A stretch of DNA of 64,000 nucleotides, from assembly GCA_017539025.1 (NCBI GenBank), contig JAFYHT010000066.1, forward strand, positions 124,001 through 188,000. Direction: 5' to 3'. Under the pieces are notes generated by a model. That model was not told the DNA's origin. It did not search any database and worked only from the letters and a program-made list of their open reading frames with translations. This stretch comes from Erysipelotrichaceae bacterium. Lineage in GTDB: Bacteria; Bacillota_I; Bacilli_A; Erysipelotrichales; Erysipelotrichaceae. The stretch's first letter is position 1. The number at the start of each line of letters is the position of its first letter. The translations under genes and the position numbers were made by a program. Shown here in pieces: positions 36,196-44,952 of this stretch.

Positions 36196-37037
36196 AAGAT
36201 CGCGCATATGCCAAGATCAATCTGTCTCTGGATGTCTTCAACATCAGGGAAGACGGTTACCACGATATCTCTTCGATCATGGTTCCGATCGATTTTTATG
36301 ATGAACTGGAGATCAATGTCTCCGAGAAGGACTCTTTCTTATGTAACCGTCCTTTCATCCGTTACAACGAAAACAATTCCATCTATAAGATGATCAGCGT
36401 CCTCAAGGAAAGATATGGGATCAATGATCATCACGATATCGTGTTAAAAAAGGTCGTTCCGATGCAGGCAGGACTTGGCGGGGGAACTGCCGATGCGGCT
36501 TCCGTCTTGAGGATATTCCAGAAGATGTATCAGCTGAAGATGAGCGATGAAGAGATCATTGACGTCTGTCTGAAGGTCGGAGCGGATGTGCCGTTCAACT
36601 ACTACAACGTTCCTGCAGTGGTATCAGGCATCGGCGATGTGATCAAGCCGTTCGATATGAAGAAACAGTACTATGTCCTGCTGGTAAAGCCAAGAAGCGG
36701 TATTTCCACGAAAGAGGCGTATCAGACACTGGATATGGAAACATGCGATCATCCGGATATCGAAAGGCTGAAGGAAGTTCTGATGGAAGGGAAAGACATT
36801 ACCGGTCTTCTGGGTAATTCCCTGGAACAGCCGGCATTGAAACTCAACGATGATATCCGCACGGTCAAAAGTGAACTGCTGGCCTATAACGCAGGTGAAG
36901 TACTGATGTCGGGTAGCGGTTCCACCGTTTTCTGTATCAGTGAAGACTATGGTTCGATCAAGGCTTTATATGGTATTTTCAAAGGCAGCAGACATTACAT
37001 ACGTTTCACAAAAACTTTGGGTCGTAACATAGTATAA
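36192..37037 (+). CDS. ispE: 4-diphosphocytidyl-2-C-methyl-D-erythritol kinase
   Basis: A 281-residue GHMP kinase of the MEP pathway. AYAKINLSLDVFNIREDGYHDI is the IspE start, PMQAGLGGGTADAASVLR the ATP loop, GADVPF follows, and LMSGSGSTVF ends the fold. With ispD it gives two steps of isoprenoid synthesis in one cluster. GGAGG in the end of rsmA serves as its ribosome site. Confidence 0.95.
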   Translation: MKDRAYAKINLSLDVFNIREDGYHDISSIMVPIDFYDELEINVSEKDSFLCNRPFIRYNENNSIYKMISVLKERYGINDHHDIVLKKVVPMQAGLGGGTADAASVLRIFQKMYQLKMSDEEIIDVCLKVGADVPFNYYNVPAVVSGIGDVIKPFDMKKQYYVLLVKPRSGISTKEAYQTLDMETCDHPDIERLKEVLMEGKDITGLLGNSLEQPALKLNDDIRTVKSELLAYNAGEVLMSGSGSTVFCISEDYGSIKALYGIFKGSRHYIRFTKTLGRNIV

Positions 37038-37038
37038 T
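37033..37038 (+). promoter_or_regulatory. -10 element for the prs-fusion gene
   Basis: TATAAT at 37033-37038, preceded by AG rather than TG, no good -35. It sits at the end of ispE; the leader carries GGGGG before ATG 37065. Confidence 0.4.
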
Positions 37039-37064
37039 ATGATTGATAAAAATGGGGGTCGTCA

Positions 37065-38477
37065 ATGAATAACGCGATTATATTTATTCGAAATGAAGAA
37101 GAAGAGCAGTTATCAAAAGCTCCATATCTGGGAGGAAATCTCCTTCTGCATCTGGTCAATGAGATCAGAAAGATCGAAGATCTGAAAGACATCTATATCG
37201 TCGGGACCGATTATGAAGTTCCCGGCTGTTTAAGCAAAGAAGACATCAGCGATGTCATCATCGAACTCACTGATGAAGGAAAGACGCTTCTGGTTTCTCC
37301 GCTGTTCCCGGAACTCAACGGTGATGATTTCTCCAAACTGTTGAGCAAGGATGTGGATGGGGCAGTACTGGTATGTGACAACGAAGTTTTAGAGGCTGTT
37401 GCGATCAGAAACGATAAGCTGGCTGAATTTGAATCACTGGATTATCTGCCGGTCGAGATCAAAAACAAGAAAGTCAGAAAACTCACTCCGGAAGATGCGA
37501 GCAATCTGAAAGAAGAAAGTCTGGATGACGTCCTGGTGTTCGGCCTGACTTCATCAAATCAGATCGTTGAAGAAGTATGTAACTACCTCAATATCCGTCC
37601 GGGCAAGGTCGAGGTCAAACATTTTGCGGATGGTGAAACACTGGTCGAGCTGGGTGAAAGCGTCAGAGGAAAGCGCTGCTACATCATCCAGAGTACATGT
37701 AAGCCGGTCAATGAGACTTTGATGGAAGTTCTGATCTGTCTGGATGCGATGAGAAGGTCTTCGGCTGCCGAAGTTACCTGCATCATCCCTTATTTCGGTT
37801 ATGCCAGACAGGACCGCAAGGCTTCTCCAAGACAGCCAATCACAGCTAAGCTGGTCGCTTCGATGTTGGAAGAGGCCGGCGCAAACCGTGTCGTCACCTT
37901 CGACTTGCACGCAGCACAGATCCAGGGATTCTTCCATTGCCCTGTTGATGATCTGACGACCGTTCCGATGATGGGACAGTATTTCCGCAGAAAGAACTTC
38001 GATCCGGAAAGCGTAGTCGTCGTTTCACCTGACCACGGCGGTGTCAAGAGAGCGAGAAACCTGGCTGAGATGCTGGGAACACAACTGGCGATCATCGATA
38101 AGAGACGTCCTCGTCCGAATGTCGTTGAAGCATGCAACGTCATCGGTGATGTAACAGACAAGGACGCCATCATCGTCGATGATATCTGTGATACCGGTGG
38201 TTCACTGATCGCTGCTTCCAATATCTTAAGAGAAAACGGCGCCAAGGACATCTATGTCTGTATCACACACGGTCTGTTCTCCAATAATGCGGCGATCCGC
38301 ATTCAGGATTCTCCGATCAAGGAGATCGTATGTACTAACACGATCATTCCGAATGAAGCAGATCTGGCTGCCACCAACAAGATCACGACGCTTTCTGTCG
38401 GATGGATGTTGTCGAAGCTGATCCTGGCGGTATCCTGCCATACTCCGGTTTCCGAAGTATACGCACTGTACGAATAG
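37065..38477 (+). CDS. prs: ribose-phosphate pyrophosphokinase with N-terminal GlmU-like extension
   Basis: A 470-residue protein. Residues about 155-470 are a complete PRPP synthetase: DVLVFGLTSSNQIVEEVC start, FADGETLVELGESVRGK, YFGYARQDRK, SPDHGGVKRA, and the PRPP loop VDDICDTGGS near 370-380. Residues 1-150 are extra and look like a worn nucleotidyltransferase: AIIFIRN where GlmU has a GxGTRM loop, then KAPYLGGNLLLHLVNEI, DIYIVG. In Bacillota glmU usually lies directly upstream of prs. No stop or frameshift separates the parts. The extension cannot be a working GlmU, as the loop residues are lost. Confidence 0.9.
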   Translation: MNNAIIFIRNEEEEQLSKAPYLGGNLLLHLVNEIRKIEDLKDIYIVGTDYEVPGCLSKEDISDVIIELTDEGKTLLVSPLFPELNGDDFSKLLSKDVDGAVLVCDNEVLEAVAIRNDKLAEFESLDYLPVEIKNKKVRKLTPEDASNLKEESLDDVLVFGLTSSNQIVEEVCNYLNIRPGKVEVKHFADGETLVELGESVRGKRCYIIQSTCKPVNETLMEVLICLDAMRRSSAAEVTCIIPYFGYARQDRKASPRQPITAKLVASMLEEAGANRVVTFDLHAAQIQGFFHCPVDDLTTVPMMGQYFRRKNFDPESVVVVSPDHGGVKRARNLAEMLGTQLAIIDKRRPRPNVVEACNVIGDVTDKDAIIVDDICDTGGSLIAASNILRENGAKDIYVCITHGLFSNNAAIRIQDSPIKEIVCTNTIIPNEADLAATNKITTLSVGWMLSKLILAVSCHTPVSEVYALYE

Positions 38478-38501
38478 TCATTGAAATAAGAAAAGAAACA
38501 G

Positions 38502-38531
38502 AAAGGCAACTGCATAAAGCGGTTGCCTTTT
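38502..38531. terminator. intrinsic terminator after prs, probably bidirectional
   Basis: AAAGGCAACTGC (38502-38513), loop ATAAA, GCGGTTGCCTTTT, with one G-T pair. Faces the convergent CHAP gene ending at 38553. Confidence 0.85.
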
Positions 38532-38552
38532 CAAAAGAAAAAGAGTGATTTC

Positions 38553-39416
38553 TCACTCTTGATTTCCTGAGATCATAGCGATCAGTTCCGGTGTCGGATT
38601 GACATATACCTTTCTTCCCGGATTGAGATAGTAGAAGGTATCAAGCGACATCGTCTGGCGGATACGGACATCGCCATAGCCGTTGACGTTGCCTTCCGAG
38701 ATCGTGATCGTGTTGTTGAAGTAATCGACTTCATCGACACACAGGACGTGTCCTTCCGGAACATAGGAGTTCCTGATGGATACGATGCCCATCGTCATCG
38801 GACGGTCGCCATACTCGAAGTAGTGTTTCAGATTTCCTTCTTCATCGCGGTAGACTGCCGTCTCATAGACGGTGTAGGCGAACTGTGATCCGTCTCCCGT
38901 CGGCGAATTGCCTGAGGAGTTGAATCCGAACATATCATAGAACCACATCTGGGCAAAGAAGGTACACCAGTATCCTGCCGTTGCGCCATGGATCTTTCCT
39001 GAATAGTAGAGATCGAAGGCGTGTCTCCATGCTGCTCTTGCGGCATAATTACCCGGTGAGAACCATCCTTCATATTCATAGAAGGCGACATCTTCCGGAT
39101 ATTTCGGAGACGGGAAGATATTGAAGTAATCATCGATCTGCCTGATGACTTCCTCTTCTTCAAATAAAGAAAGGGAGGCATCGCGATACTGATTCAGCCT
39201 GTATTCGGCCCTGTCCATCGCATAATCTGTCCTGTTGTTCTGAGCGATCGAATAGGCTTCTATGATTTTCGGCAATGAAAAAGAAGCGATCATGACGATT
39301 GCCAGCAGGATAACATTTACAGCGAGTATATAGATCAGCGCTTTGCGCTGAGATCTTTCAGATAGAAGTTGTGATTCACTTCCGATACTCTTTTTTAAAG
39401 CACTTTCGGTTTTCAT
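38553..39416 (-). CDS. membrane-anchored CHAP-domain amidase/endopeptidase-like protein
   Basis: A 287-residue protein with one N-terminal helix (about 25-45) and an extracellular C-terminal CHAP-like domain. The catalytic Cys lies in GYWCTFFAQMWFYDMFG and the His in EGHVLCVDEVDYFNNTITISEGN, with the GN tail typical of CHAP. It would cleave peptidoglycan peptides or amide bonds at the cell surface. The frame opens further up at GTG 39431, but MKTESALK at 39416 is the better start; neither has a Shine-Dalgarno. A -10 lies at 39435-39440 on this strand. Confidence 0.8.
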   Translation of the reverse strand: MKTESALKKSIGSESQLLSERSQRKALIYILAVNVILLAIVMIASFSLPKIIEAYSIAQNNRTDYAMDRAEYRLNQYRDASLSLFEEEEVIRQIDDYFNIFPSPKYPEDVAFYEYEGWFSPGNYAARAAWRHAFDLYYSGKIHGATAGYWCTFFAQMWFYDMFGFNSSGNSPTGDGSQFAYTVYETAVYRDEEGNLKHYFEYGDRPMTMGIVSIRNSYVPEGHVLCVDEVDYFNNTITISEGNVNGYGDVRIRQTMSLDTFYYLNPGRKVYVNPTPELIAMISGNQE

Positions 39417-39467
39417 ATTTAACACAACCACTTAATTATAGTTAGAAAAAAAGAATTTTTCAAATGG

Positions 39468-39473
39468 TATAAT
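39468..39473 (+). promoter_or_regulatory. extended -10 of the rhomboid gene, leaderless geometry
   Basis: TGGTATAAT (39465-39473) then exactly 6 nt and ATG 39480, with no ribosome binding site. Confidence 0.6.
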
Positions 39474-39479
39474 GTATGT

Positions 39480-40022
39480 ATGCGTTATCATCTTTGTACC
39501 GTTGTACTGATAGTAATAAATGTAATCGTTTTCATGATGATCCGTGCCGGAAAACTGGATTCTGACGATCTCGGCGTGTCCTATCATCTGGTGTTCAACA
39601 GAAGGGAATATCAGCGCATCCTGACAAGTGCTTTTACTCATTTTGATCCGACACATCTGATCATGAACATGATCTCTCTATATAATGTAGGATCTTTCGT
39701 AGAATCTTATTTCGGGCATCTGAGATTCCTGCTTCTGTATTTCGTATCGATGATCCTGGGCAAGCTGTTTGCCTTGTATATCCGCCACAACAACAGGGAT
39801 GACTATACCGTGTCGATCGGTGCATCCGGCGCGATCTCGGCTCTTCTGGGAGCGTATTTTCTGATCATCTTACACTTTTACGGTTTCAGCGGACTGTCTT
39901 ATCTGTCCAGACCTATGATCTCGCTGGTGCTGATCTCGATCCTGCCGGGAGTGGATGGAACATCCCATTTCTGCTGCATGGCTGTCGGCATGGCGCTGAC
40001 CTGGCTGTATCTGCTGTTTTGA
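39480..40022 (+). CDS. rhomboid-family intramembrane serine protease
   Basis: A 180-residue six-helix rhomboid. The catalytic Ser lies in IGASGAISALLGAY and the His in GTSHFCCMAVGMAL. FDPTHLIMNMISLYNVG carries the conserved His/Asn pair. Short, without extra domains. It would cut single-pass membrane proteins. Neighbours on the other strand are a CHAP enzyme and a small lipoprotein. A 14-mer in its second helix equals a CcpA-type site, probably by chance. Confidence 0.92.
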   Translation: MRYHLCTVVLIVINVIVFMMIRAGKLDSDDLGVSYHLVFNRREYQRILTSAFTHFDPTHLIMNMISLYNVGSFVESYFGHLRFLLLYFVSMILGKLFALYIRHNNRDDYTVSIGASGAISALLGAYFLIILHFYGFSGLSYLSRPMISLVLISILPGVDGTSHFCCMAVGMALTWLYLLF

Positions 40023-40042
40023 AAAAGCCACTTGTGGCTTTT
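40023..40042. terminator. bidirectional intrinsic terminator
   Basis: AAAAGCCA-CTTG-TGGCTTTT between the convergent rhomboid and cystatin-like genes, T-runs both ways. Confidence 0.8.
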
Positions 40043-40376
40043 ATTCTGCGTCTTCCACTTCGATGATTCTGCAGTTTCCTTCAAGATCTTTGTAGACTGT
40101 GACGTATTTCTTCGCAGTCTGTGGATTCAATGTCACTGTCGTTCCATTGCACAGGAACTTGTAGTTTGTTCCGGATACGATCTGTGTTGCGACCAGTTCC
40201 AGGACTTCAAAGTCCATTCCCACATATCCTTCGCATGCCTTGTCGAAGATCTCTTTCAGTTCAGGAGTGATCTCTTTTTCTTTTGGTTCTTCAAAGCCAC
40301 CGAGCTTTTCTTCTTTCCTTGCGCAGGCACATAATGTGCATAACAGTATCATAAGTAAAATGAGTGTTTTCTTCAT
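40041..40376 (-). CDS. small lipoprotein with cystatin-like domain
   Basis: A 111-residue lipoprotein with signal peptide and lipobox LCAC. The mature domain has EVLELVATQIVSGTNYKFLC followed by a beta strand pair (KKYVTVYKDLEGNCRIIEVED). This matches the cystatin Q-x-V-x-G (QIVSG) plus TNY and the later hydrophobic-x-V-(Y/F)-K strand. Cystatins block papain-like cysteine peptidases. ATG 40376 follows GGAGG by about 7 nt. The second cystatin binding loop (PW) is not evident, so inhibition is uncertain. Confidence 0.72.
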   Translation of the reverse strand: MKKTLILLMILLCTLCACARKEEKLGGFEEPKEKEITPELKEIFDKACEGYVGMDFEVLELVATQIVSGTNYKFLCNGTTVTLNPQTAKKYVTVYKDLEGNCRIIEVEDAE

Positions 40377-40473
40377 TTTGATTTCCTCCATTCACTTATC
40401 TACTACCGATATATATGATCACGTCACATTTTTTCTTTTGTATAATGAAATGGAAGGATCAGGAGAAAAGATG

Positions 40474-41997
40474 ATGAAAAAGATAGGGATCGTGTTCGTG
40501 GTGTTCATGTTTCTGCTTTGCGGATGCAGAAACAAGTCTCTGAGTGATGAAGAGATCTTTGAATTGATCAGAGAAAACAATACGAGCGAAAAACTGAAAG
40601 AAACGTATCAATCCGTTTACGTCAAAGATAAGAGGAATCAGGAAGTCTATTCCGTCTATGACAGCCAGGATCGAAGGATCTACAGTTTTTTTGATGACAG
40701 AGATCAGGTAAAAAGCGTCAGGATAGAAGAGCGTGATTTCGCCTATTGTCTCAATGAAGATTCTTCTTTTTCACAACTGATCAATATGAAAGAAGAAGCG
40801 GATATCTGGGAAAAGATATCAAGTCTGATCGCAAAGATGGAATTTCAATCCATGGAAAAGACCGATGCCTTCTATATCCTGAAGGCTCGCGTTGCCAAGG
40901 AGGATCTCGATGGTTATCTCGATGATGTATCCGATATCTCTTCGATCGATCTCGATCTTCTGGTGGATAAAAACAGTTTTACAGTGACCAGTTTTCAGAA
41001 TGAGACACTCAACTATACGAATAAGGAAAAAGTTGAGCTGCCGGAACTGGAGATCATATACAATGCCAAAGATGTTGAAAACGAAAGCGAAAAGATCCTG
41101 ATCGATCACATGAAGAAGATCTCTGAATACAGGACCTGTACGATCATCACCGATCGAAAGGACAGCGAAACAAGCACGATCACATATAATGTCGCTTCCG
41201 GTGATCACAGCGGTGTATTATTGCCTGAAGATCTCCATATCAATACAAAGAAATCACAAATCGACAACGAAACGAATGATAACGATGTGACTTATTATGT
41301 CACGGATAGCGAGGATGATATGGAAGAAAAGGAACACGAGGGACAGATGAGTGCGGATGGCGTCTATGACGATGATGCTTCGGGTTTTGTTTCCTTAAGC
41401 GAATACATCCCGGATGCGATCTTGGAGATCAGGTATTATTCGACATACAACTTCATCGGAGAAAGGATCTCCGGCTATGAAGAACCTATGGCTCTTTTAA
41501 GCAAGGAAGCTGCCAAGGCTCTGAAACAGGTTTCCGACGAACTGGTGAAGAAGGGTTACCGATTGAAGATCTATGATGCCTATCGTCCGCAGAGTGCAGT
41601 CGATCATTTTGTGAGATGGTCCTATGACATCAAAGACAGCAGGATGAAGAAATACTTCTATCCGGAATTGGATAAGGCTGTTCTGTTCAAAGAAGGATAT
41701 ATCGCTGAGAAATCTTCTCATACAAGAGGCAGCACTGTCGATCTGACGATCTTTGATATGGAAGCCGGAAAAGAGCTCGATATGGGTTCTACATTCGATC
41801 TCTTCGCTGAGATCTCACACAGTGATTATTCTGAGATCAGCGATGAACAGAAAGCTAACAGGGCTTTATTAAGGACGACGATGGAAGCCCATGGCTTTGC
41901 GCCATACGCGGAAGAATGGTGGCACTTCACTTTAAAGGATGAGCCATATCCGAATACCTATTTCACATTCCCTGTCAATTCCGACAGTATCAGATAA
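40474..41997 (+). CDS. lipoprotein with C-terminal VanX-type D,D-dipeptidase domain
   Basis: A 507-residue lipoprotein: signal peptide and lipobox LLCGC, a 300-residue N-terminal region of two repeated-looking alpha/beta parts, then an M15D (VanX) domain from about residue 315. Zinc motifs are SSHTRGSTVDLTI (S-x-H-x6-D) and EEWWHF (E-x-W-H); AYRPQSA carries the conserved Arg. It would hydrolyse D-Ala-D-Ala or related dipeptides outside the cell. ATG 40474 is best placed behind AGGAG (40461-40465). Confidence 0.85.
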   Translation: MKKIGIVFVVFMFLLCGCRNKSLSDEEIFELIRENNTSEKLKETYQSVYVKDKRNQEVYSVYDSQDRRIYSFFDDRDQVKSVRIEERDFAYCLNEDSSFSQLINMKEEADIWEKISSLIAKMEFQSMEKTDAFYILKARVAKEDLDGYLDDVSDISSIDLDLLVDKNSFTVTSFQNETLNYTNKEKVELPELEIIYNAKDVENESEKILIDHMKKISEYRTCTIITDRKDSETSTITYNVASGDHSGVLLPEDLHINTKKSQIDNETNDNDVTYYVTDSEDDMEEKEHEGQMSADGVYDDDASGFVSLSEYIPDAILEIRYYSTYNFIGERISGYEEPMALLSKEAAKALKQVSDELVKKGYRLKIYDAYRPQSAVDHFVRWSYDIKDSRMKKYFYPELDKAVLFKEGYIAEKSSHTRGSTVDLTIFDMEAGKELDMGSTFDLFAEISHSDYSEISDEQKANRALLRTTMEAHGFAPYAEEWWHFTLKDEPYPNTYFTFPVNSDSIR

Positions 41998-41998
41998 T

Positions 41999-43399
41999 AT
42001 GACAGACTATCGTCTGAGTATCGATATCCCATCAGGAAAATCTCCGCTTGTGGAATACGGGCGGGATTTTGATGTGCAGGGAAAGATCGAAGGAGATCTT
42101 GAAGATGATCTCATCCTGATCGTCAGATTATATGACGAGAATGGAAATGTCTTACGCTACGCAAGGCAAGACAGAAAAAATGACAGAAATCTTTATCTGG
42201 ATCACAAAGATCTGATCACCTATGAAGAAGGACTGGATCCGGGAAAAGAAAAATTAAAAGAGTATGGTTTTCCGGAACTGCTGGTCAAGGACCTCAATGA
42301 TCCGGAAGTTTCATTGCATGATGCGACCATCAAGTGTTTCTATGATGATGATTCCTATAAGGCGATCATCGTTTCTGCTTCTGATGTAAGTCGCGGCAGG
42401 ATCATGGAGACGGGACTTGATCTGAAAGATGAAAACGGAAAAGCCTATGAGAGTCTCAAAAAAGGAAAGTACCTTCTGGAAGTATCCTTATACGACAAAG
42501 AAGAAAGATTGCTTACAAAGACAGACAAGAAGATCACGATCGATTCGAGAAAAGAAGTCGTGATCGTCCGTTTCAATCCGATCGAACATCGAAAGATGAT
42601 GACGAAGTGGTGTGAAGAGAAAGGCTTTACGATCATCAATGATACACTGCCAGGTTATCTGGAACCATATCTGGGCAAGTGGTACTACCACATGGGCTTA
42701 CTGAAATACTATCGTTCCAATGACATCGCGATCTACAGTGATGTCCTGGTCCACATGTTTGTATACCTTTGCGATCCGACAAGCACATCTTACGCCACCG
42801 AGCTGGCATATCTTGGAAGTCTGAACAGGATCGATGATGAAAGATGGTTCAAAGCCTATCACTACGATATCGGCGAAGCTTTGATCGGTAAGGGTACCGA
42901 ATACGAAAGAACAGGCAGGATCCTGGAATTTGAAAAAGATGAGATCTCGATCAGCCGAATCGACCTGGTCGATGAAAAAGCCAAAGAAAATGTGTTCGAC
43001 ATCAGCGAAAGGAATCTGAACTATTCATATTATGATCTCGATGACCTGAAGATCCCCTGTGGTACAAGGATCGCTGTTCACACATGTCTCAGGCCAAGAC
43101 AGTTTGAGATAAAAGATTATGTATTAAAAGAAGACAATACCTATGATCGGAAAAACGAGATCAAACAGATCTGTTTTGCGATCGATGATGGGAAAGAGAT
43201 ATACGAAGAGGAAAGAAGCCTGATGATGGAAAGGGTCGATGAAGAAAGATCGATCGGATTTTCTGTCTATGAAGCATACAACATCTTTGAATTGAAAGAT
43301 ACAGACAAAGGAAAGAAGCTGAGATTTACGATCACCTTAAAAGATATGAAAGGAAATATCCTTGAAGGTGAAAGAAGTTTTGAGATCGAAGTGATCTGA
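41999..43399 (+). CDS. hypothetical protein, beta-rich, 466 aa
   Basis: I do not recognise this gene. It is a 466-residue soluble protein without signal peptide. It opens with a beta-sandwich-like region (DVQGKIEGDLEDDLILIVRLYDENGNVLRYARQD) and ends with a similar one (GKKLRFTITLKDMKGNILEGERSFEIEVI), flanking a central region with aromatic-rich helices. ATG 41999 begins just after the VanX-like gene; no ribosome site is seen, so coupling is likely. Upstream of a fucosidase, it may bind carbohydrate; that is a guess. Confidence 0.7.
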   Translation: MTDYRLSIDIPSGKSPLVEYGRDFDVQGKIEGDLEDDLILIVRLYDENGNVLRYARQDRKNDRNLYLDHKDLITYEEGLDPGKEKLKEYGFPELLVKDLNDPEVSLHDATIKCFYDDDSYKAIIVSASDVSRGRIMETGLDLKDENGKAYESLKKGKYLLEVSLYDKEERLLTKTDKKITIDSRKEVVIVRFNPIEHRKMMTKWCEEKGFTIINDTLPGYLEPYLGKWYYHMGLLKYYRSNDIAIYSDVLVHMFVYLCDPTSTSYATELAYLGSLNRIDDERWFKAYHYDIGEALIGKGTEYERTGRILEFEKDEISISRIDLVDEKAKENVFDISERNLNYSYYDLDDLKIPCGTRIAVHTCLRPRQFEIKDYVLKEDNTYDRKNEIKQICFAIDDGKEIYEEERSLMMERVDEERSIGFSVYEAYNIFELKDTDKGKKLRFTITLKDMKGNILEGERSFEIEVI

Positions 43400-43413
43400 G
43401 AAAGGGAGACACT

Positions 43414-44697
43414 ATGGAGATTCTGAAGAGAGCCGATTATGAAAAGATGATCGCCGAAACAAGAGATGAGAGGATGAAGTGGTGGCGTGAAGCACGCTTC
43501 GGCATGTTTGTGCACTATGGCCTTTACTCGATCATCGGCAGACATGAATGGGTGATGTCGATGGAAGGCATCGACAAGGAAGAATATGAAAAGTATGCCG
43601 ATCAGTTTCTGCCGGAAGAAGGGTGCTGCCGGAAGTGGGCAAAGCTAGCCAAAGCTGCCGGTATGAAATACATGGTCCTGACTACCCGTCACCATGAGGG
43701 TTTCTCTTTATGGGATTCCAAGGTCAATCCGTTCAACAGTGTCAACTACGGATGCCACAGAGATATCGTAAAAGAATTCGTCGATGCCTGCAGAGAAGAG
43801 GGACTTAAGATCGGTTTCTATTCTTCGATCATGGACTGGAGACATCCCGCTGGTGAAAGATGCGAATATGATAATGAAGCCAGAAGAAGATTCCTTGATT
43901 ACATCGAAGCTCTCAATACGGAACTGCTGACAAACTACGGCAAGATCGATATCCTCTGGTATGATGTCGCTCAGCCGATGGAGTCCTGGGAGGCCTGGGA
44001 TTCTTTGGCGAGGAATCAGCGTTTGAGAGCCTTGCAGCCGCACATCATCATCAATGACCGTTCCAGACTGCCGGAAGACTTCGGAACACCGGAAGGAAAG
44101 ATCAGGGTTTTGGACAGAGACTGGGAAGCCTGCATGACATTCAATGACATCGCCTGGGGCTATCTGGATGAGGAACAGGCACTTCCATATGCCTACAGTG
44201 CCGAAAGGATCCTGAGGATGTTGAACACCTGCGCATGCAACGGCGGAAACCTCCTGTTGAACGTCGGACCAAAGCCAGATGGCTCGATCCCGGCGGATGC
44301 GATCAAGCCTTTGACTGAAGTAGGCAGATGGTTAAAAGGAAATGGAGAAGCGGTATATGGAAAGCTTCATCCGAATCTCTTATCCGGATCATGGTTCAGA
44401 GGAGGAAACGGGATCTCCGGTATCACTTATGCCGATGATCTGAAAGCCATTTATCTCTGGAACTGGATCACGCCAAAAGATGGAGAAATGTATTTCTCCG
44501 GTGTTTTCTCCAAGGCGACAAGAGTCACAAAGCTCTCTACTGGCGAAGATATCGAATTTGAATATACGGATGATCACAGAGTGAAGATGAGCGGCCTGAA
44601 AAAAGAAGAAGGAGAGATCGTTCCGGTCTACAAGATCGAGTTTGAAGAACCTTTGGATTACAGACCGTTCCACAAATATCCTCAGATCTGGTATTAG
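43414..44697 (+). CDS. GH29 alpha-L-fucosidase-type hydrolase
   Basis: A 427-residue GH29 enzyme. WWREARFGMFVHYGLYS, TTRHHEGFSLWDSKVNPFN, the nucleophile-region strand KIDILWYDVAQP and GGNLLLNVGPKPDGSIP are family hallmarks. No signal peptide, so it acts on imported fucosides. AAGGGAG precedes the ATG. The nucleophile is expected to be Asp in WYDV. A short C-terminal beta domain follows the barrel. Confidence 0.9.
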   Translation: MEILKRADYEKMIAETRDERMKWWREARFGMFVHYGLYSIIGRHEWVMSMEGIDKEEYEKYADQFLPEEGCCRKWAKLAKAAGMKYMVLTTRHHEGFSLWDSKVNPFNSVNYGCHRDIVKEFVDACREEGLKIGFYSSIMDWRHPAGERCEYDNEARRRFLDYIEALNTELLTNYGKIDILWYDVAQPMESWEAWDSLARNQRLRALQPHIIINDRSRLPEDFGTPEGKIRVLDRDWEACMTFNDIAWGYLDEEQALPYAYSAERILRMLNTCACNGGNLLLNVGPKPDGSIPADAIKPLTEVGRWLKGNGEAVYGKLHPNLLSGSWFRGGNGISGITYADDLKAIYLWNWITPKDGEMYFSGVFSKATRVTKLSTGEDIEFEYTDDHRVKMSGLKKEEGEIVPVYKIEFEEPLDYRPFHKYPQIWY

Positions 44698-44707
44698 AAA
44701 TGAAGAA

Positions 44708-44737
44708 AGATCCGCGTTTGCGGATCTTGTCTTTTTC
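44708..44737. terminator. bidirectional intrinsic terminator
   Basis: AGATCCGC-GTTT-GCGGATCT between the fucosidase gene and the minus-strand tRNA, with T-rich sequence on both strands. Confidence 0.85.
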
Positions 44738-44738
44738 A

Positions 44739-44815
44739 TGGTCGGAATATCGGGATTCGAACCCGAGACCTCTTGAACCCCATTCAAGCGCGCTACCAAA
44801 CTGCGCTATATCCCG
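44739..44815 (-). tRNA. tRNA-Pro (anticodon GGG)
   Basis: Folds as a full cloverleaf: acceptor CGGGATA/TATTCCG with C1-G72 and A73 as usual for bacterial tRNA-Pro, D-stem GCGC/GCGC, anticodon stem CTTGA/TCAAG, loop ATGGGGT with anticodon GGG and G37, T-stem TCGGG/CCCGA. CCA is encoded. It reads CCC/CCU. Confidence 0.95.
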
Positions 44816-44899
44816 TTCTTCTATTATTCTAACATGATTCACTGAAGGAAATGGAAACAGCTCCTGTTCAAAGATATGGGAGTTTTTTTGGATAATAGG

Positions 44900-44917
44900 T
44901 TAGTTATAGCTAACTAA
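44900..44917. promoter_or_regulatory. palindromic operator in the promoter of the 44953-52790 operon
   Basis: TTAGTTA-TAGC-TAACTAA is a perfect 7-bp inverted repeat. It lies between a -35-like TAGTTA and an extended -10 TGATAGAAT (44921-44929). Its size and TTAG/CTAA ends recall DtxR/MarR-type sites. The regulator is not adjacent. Confidence 0.6.
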
Positions 44918-44952
44918 TAGTGATAGAATGAGATAGGACAAGAGGTAATGAT

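Noticed and set aside
44857..44891. Imperfect hairpin with T-run ahead of the 44953 operon
   Set aside because: Only four or five pairs form and no gene on the plus strand ends just before it, so a terminator role is not supported.
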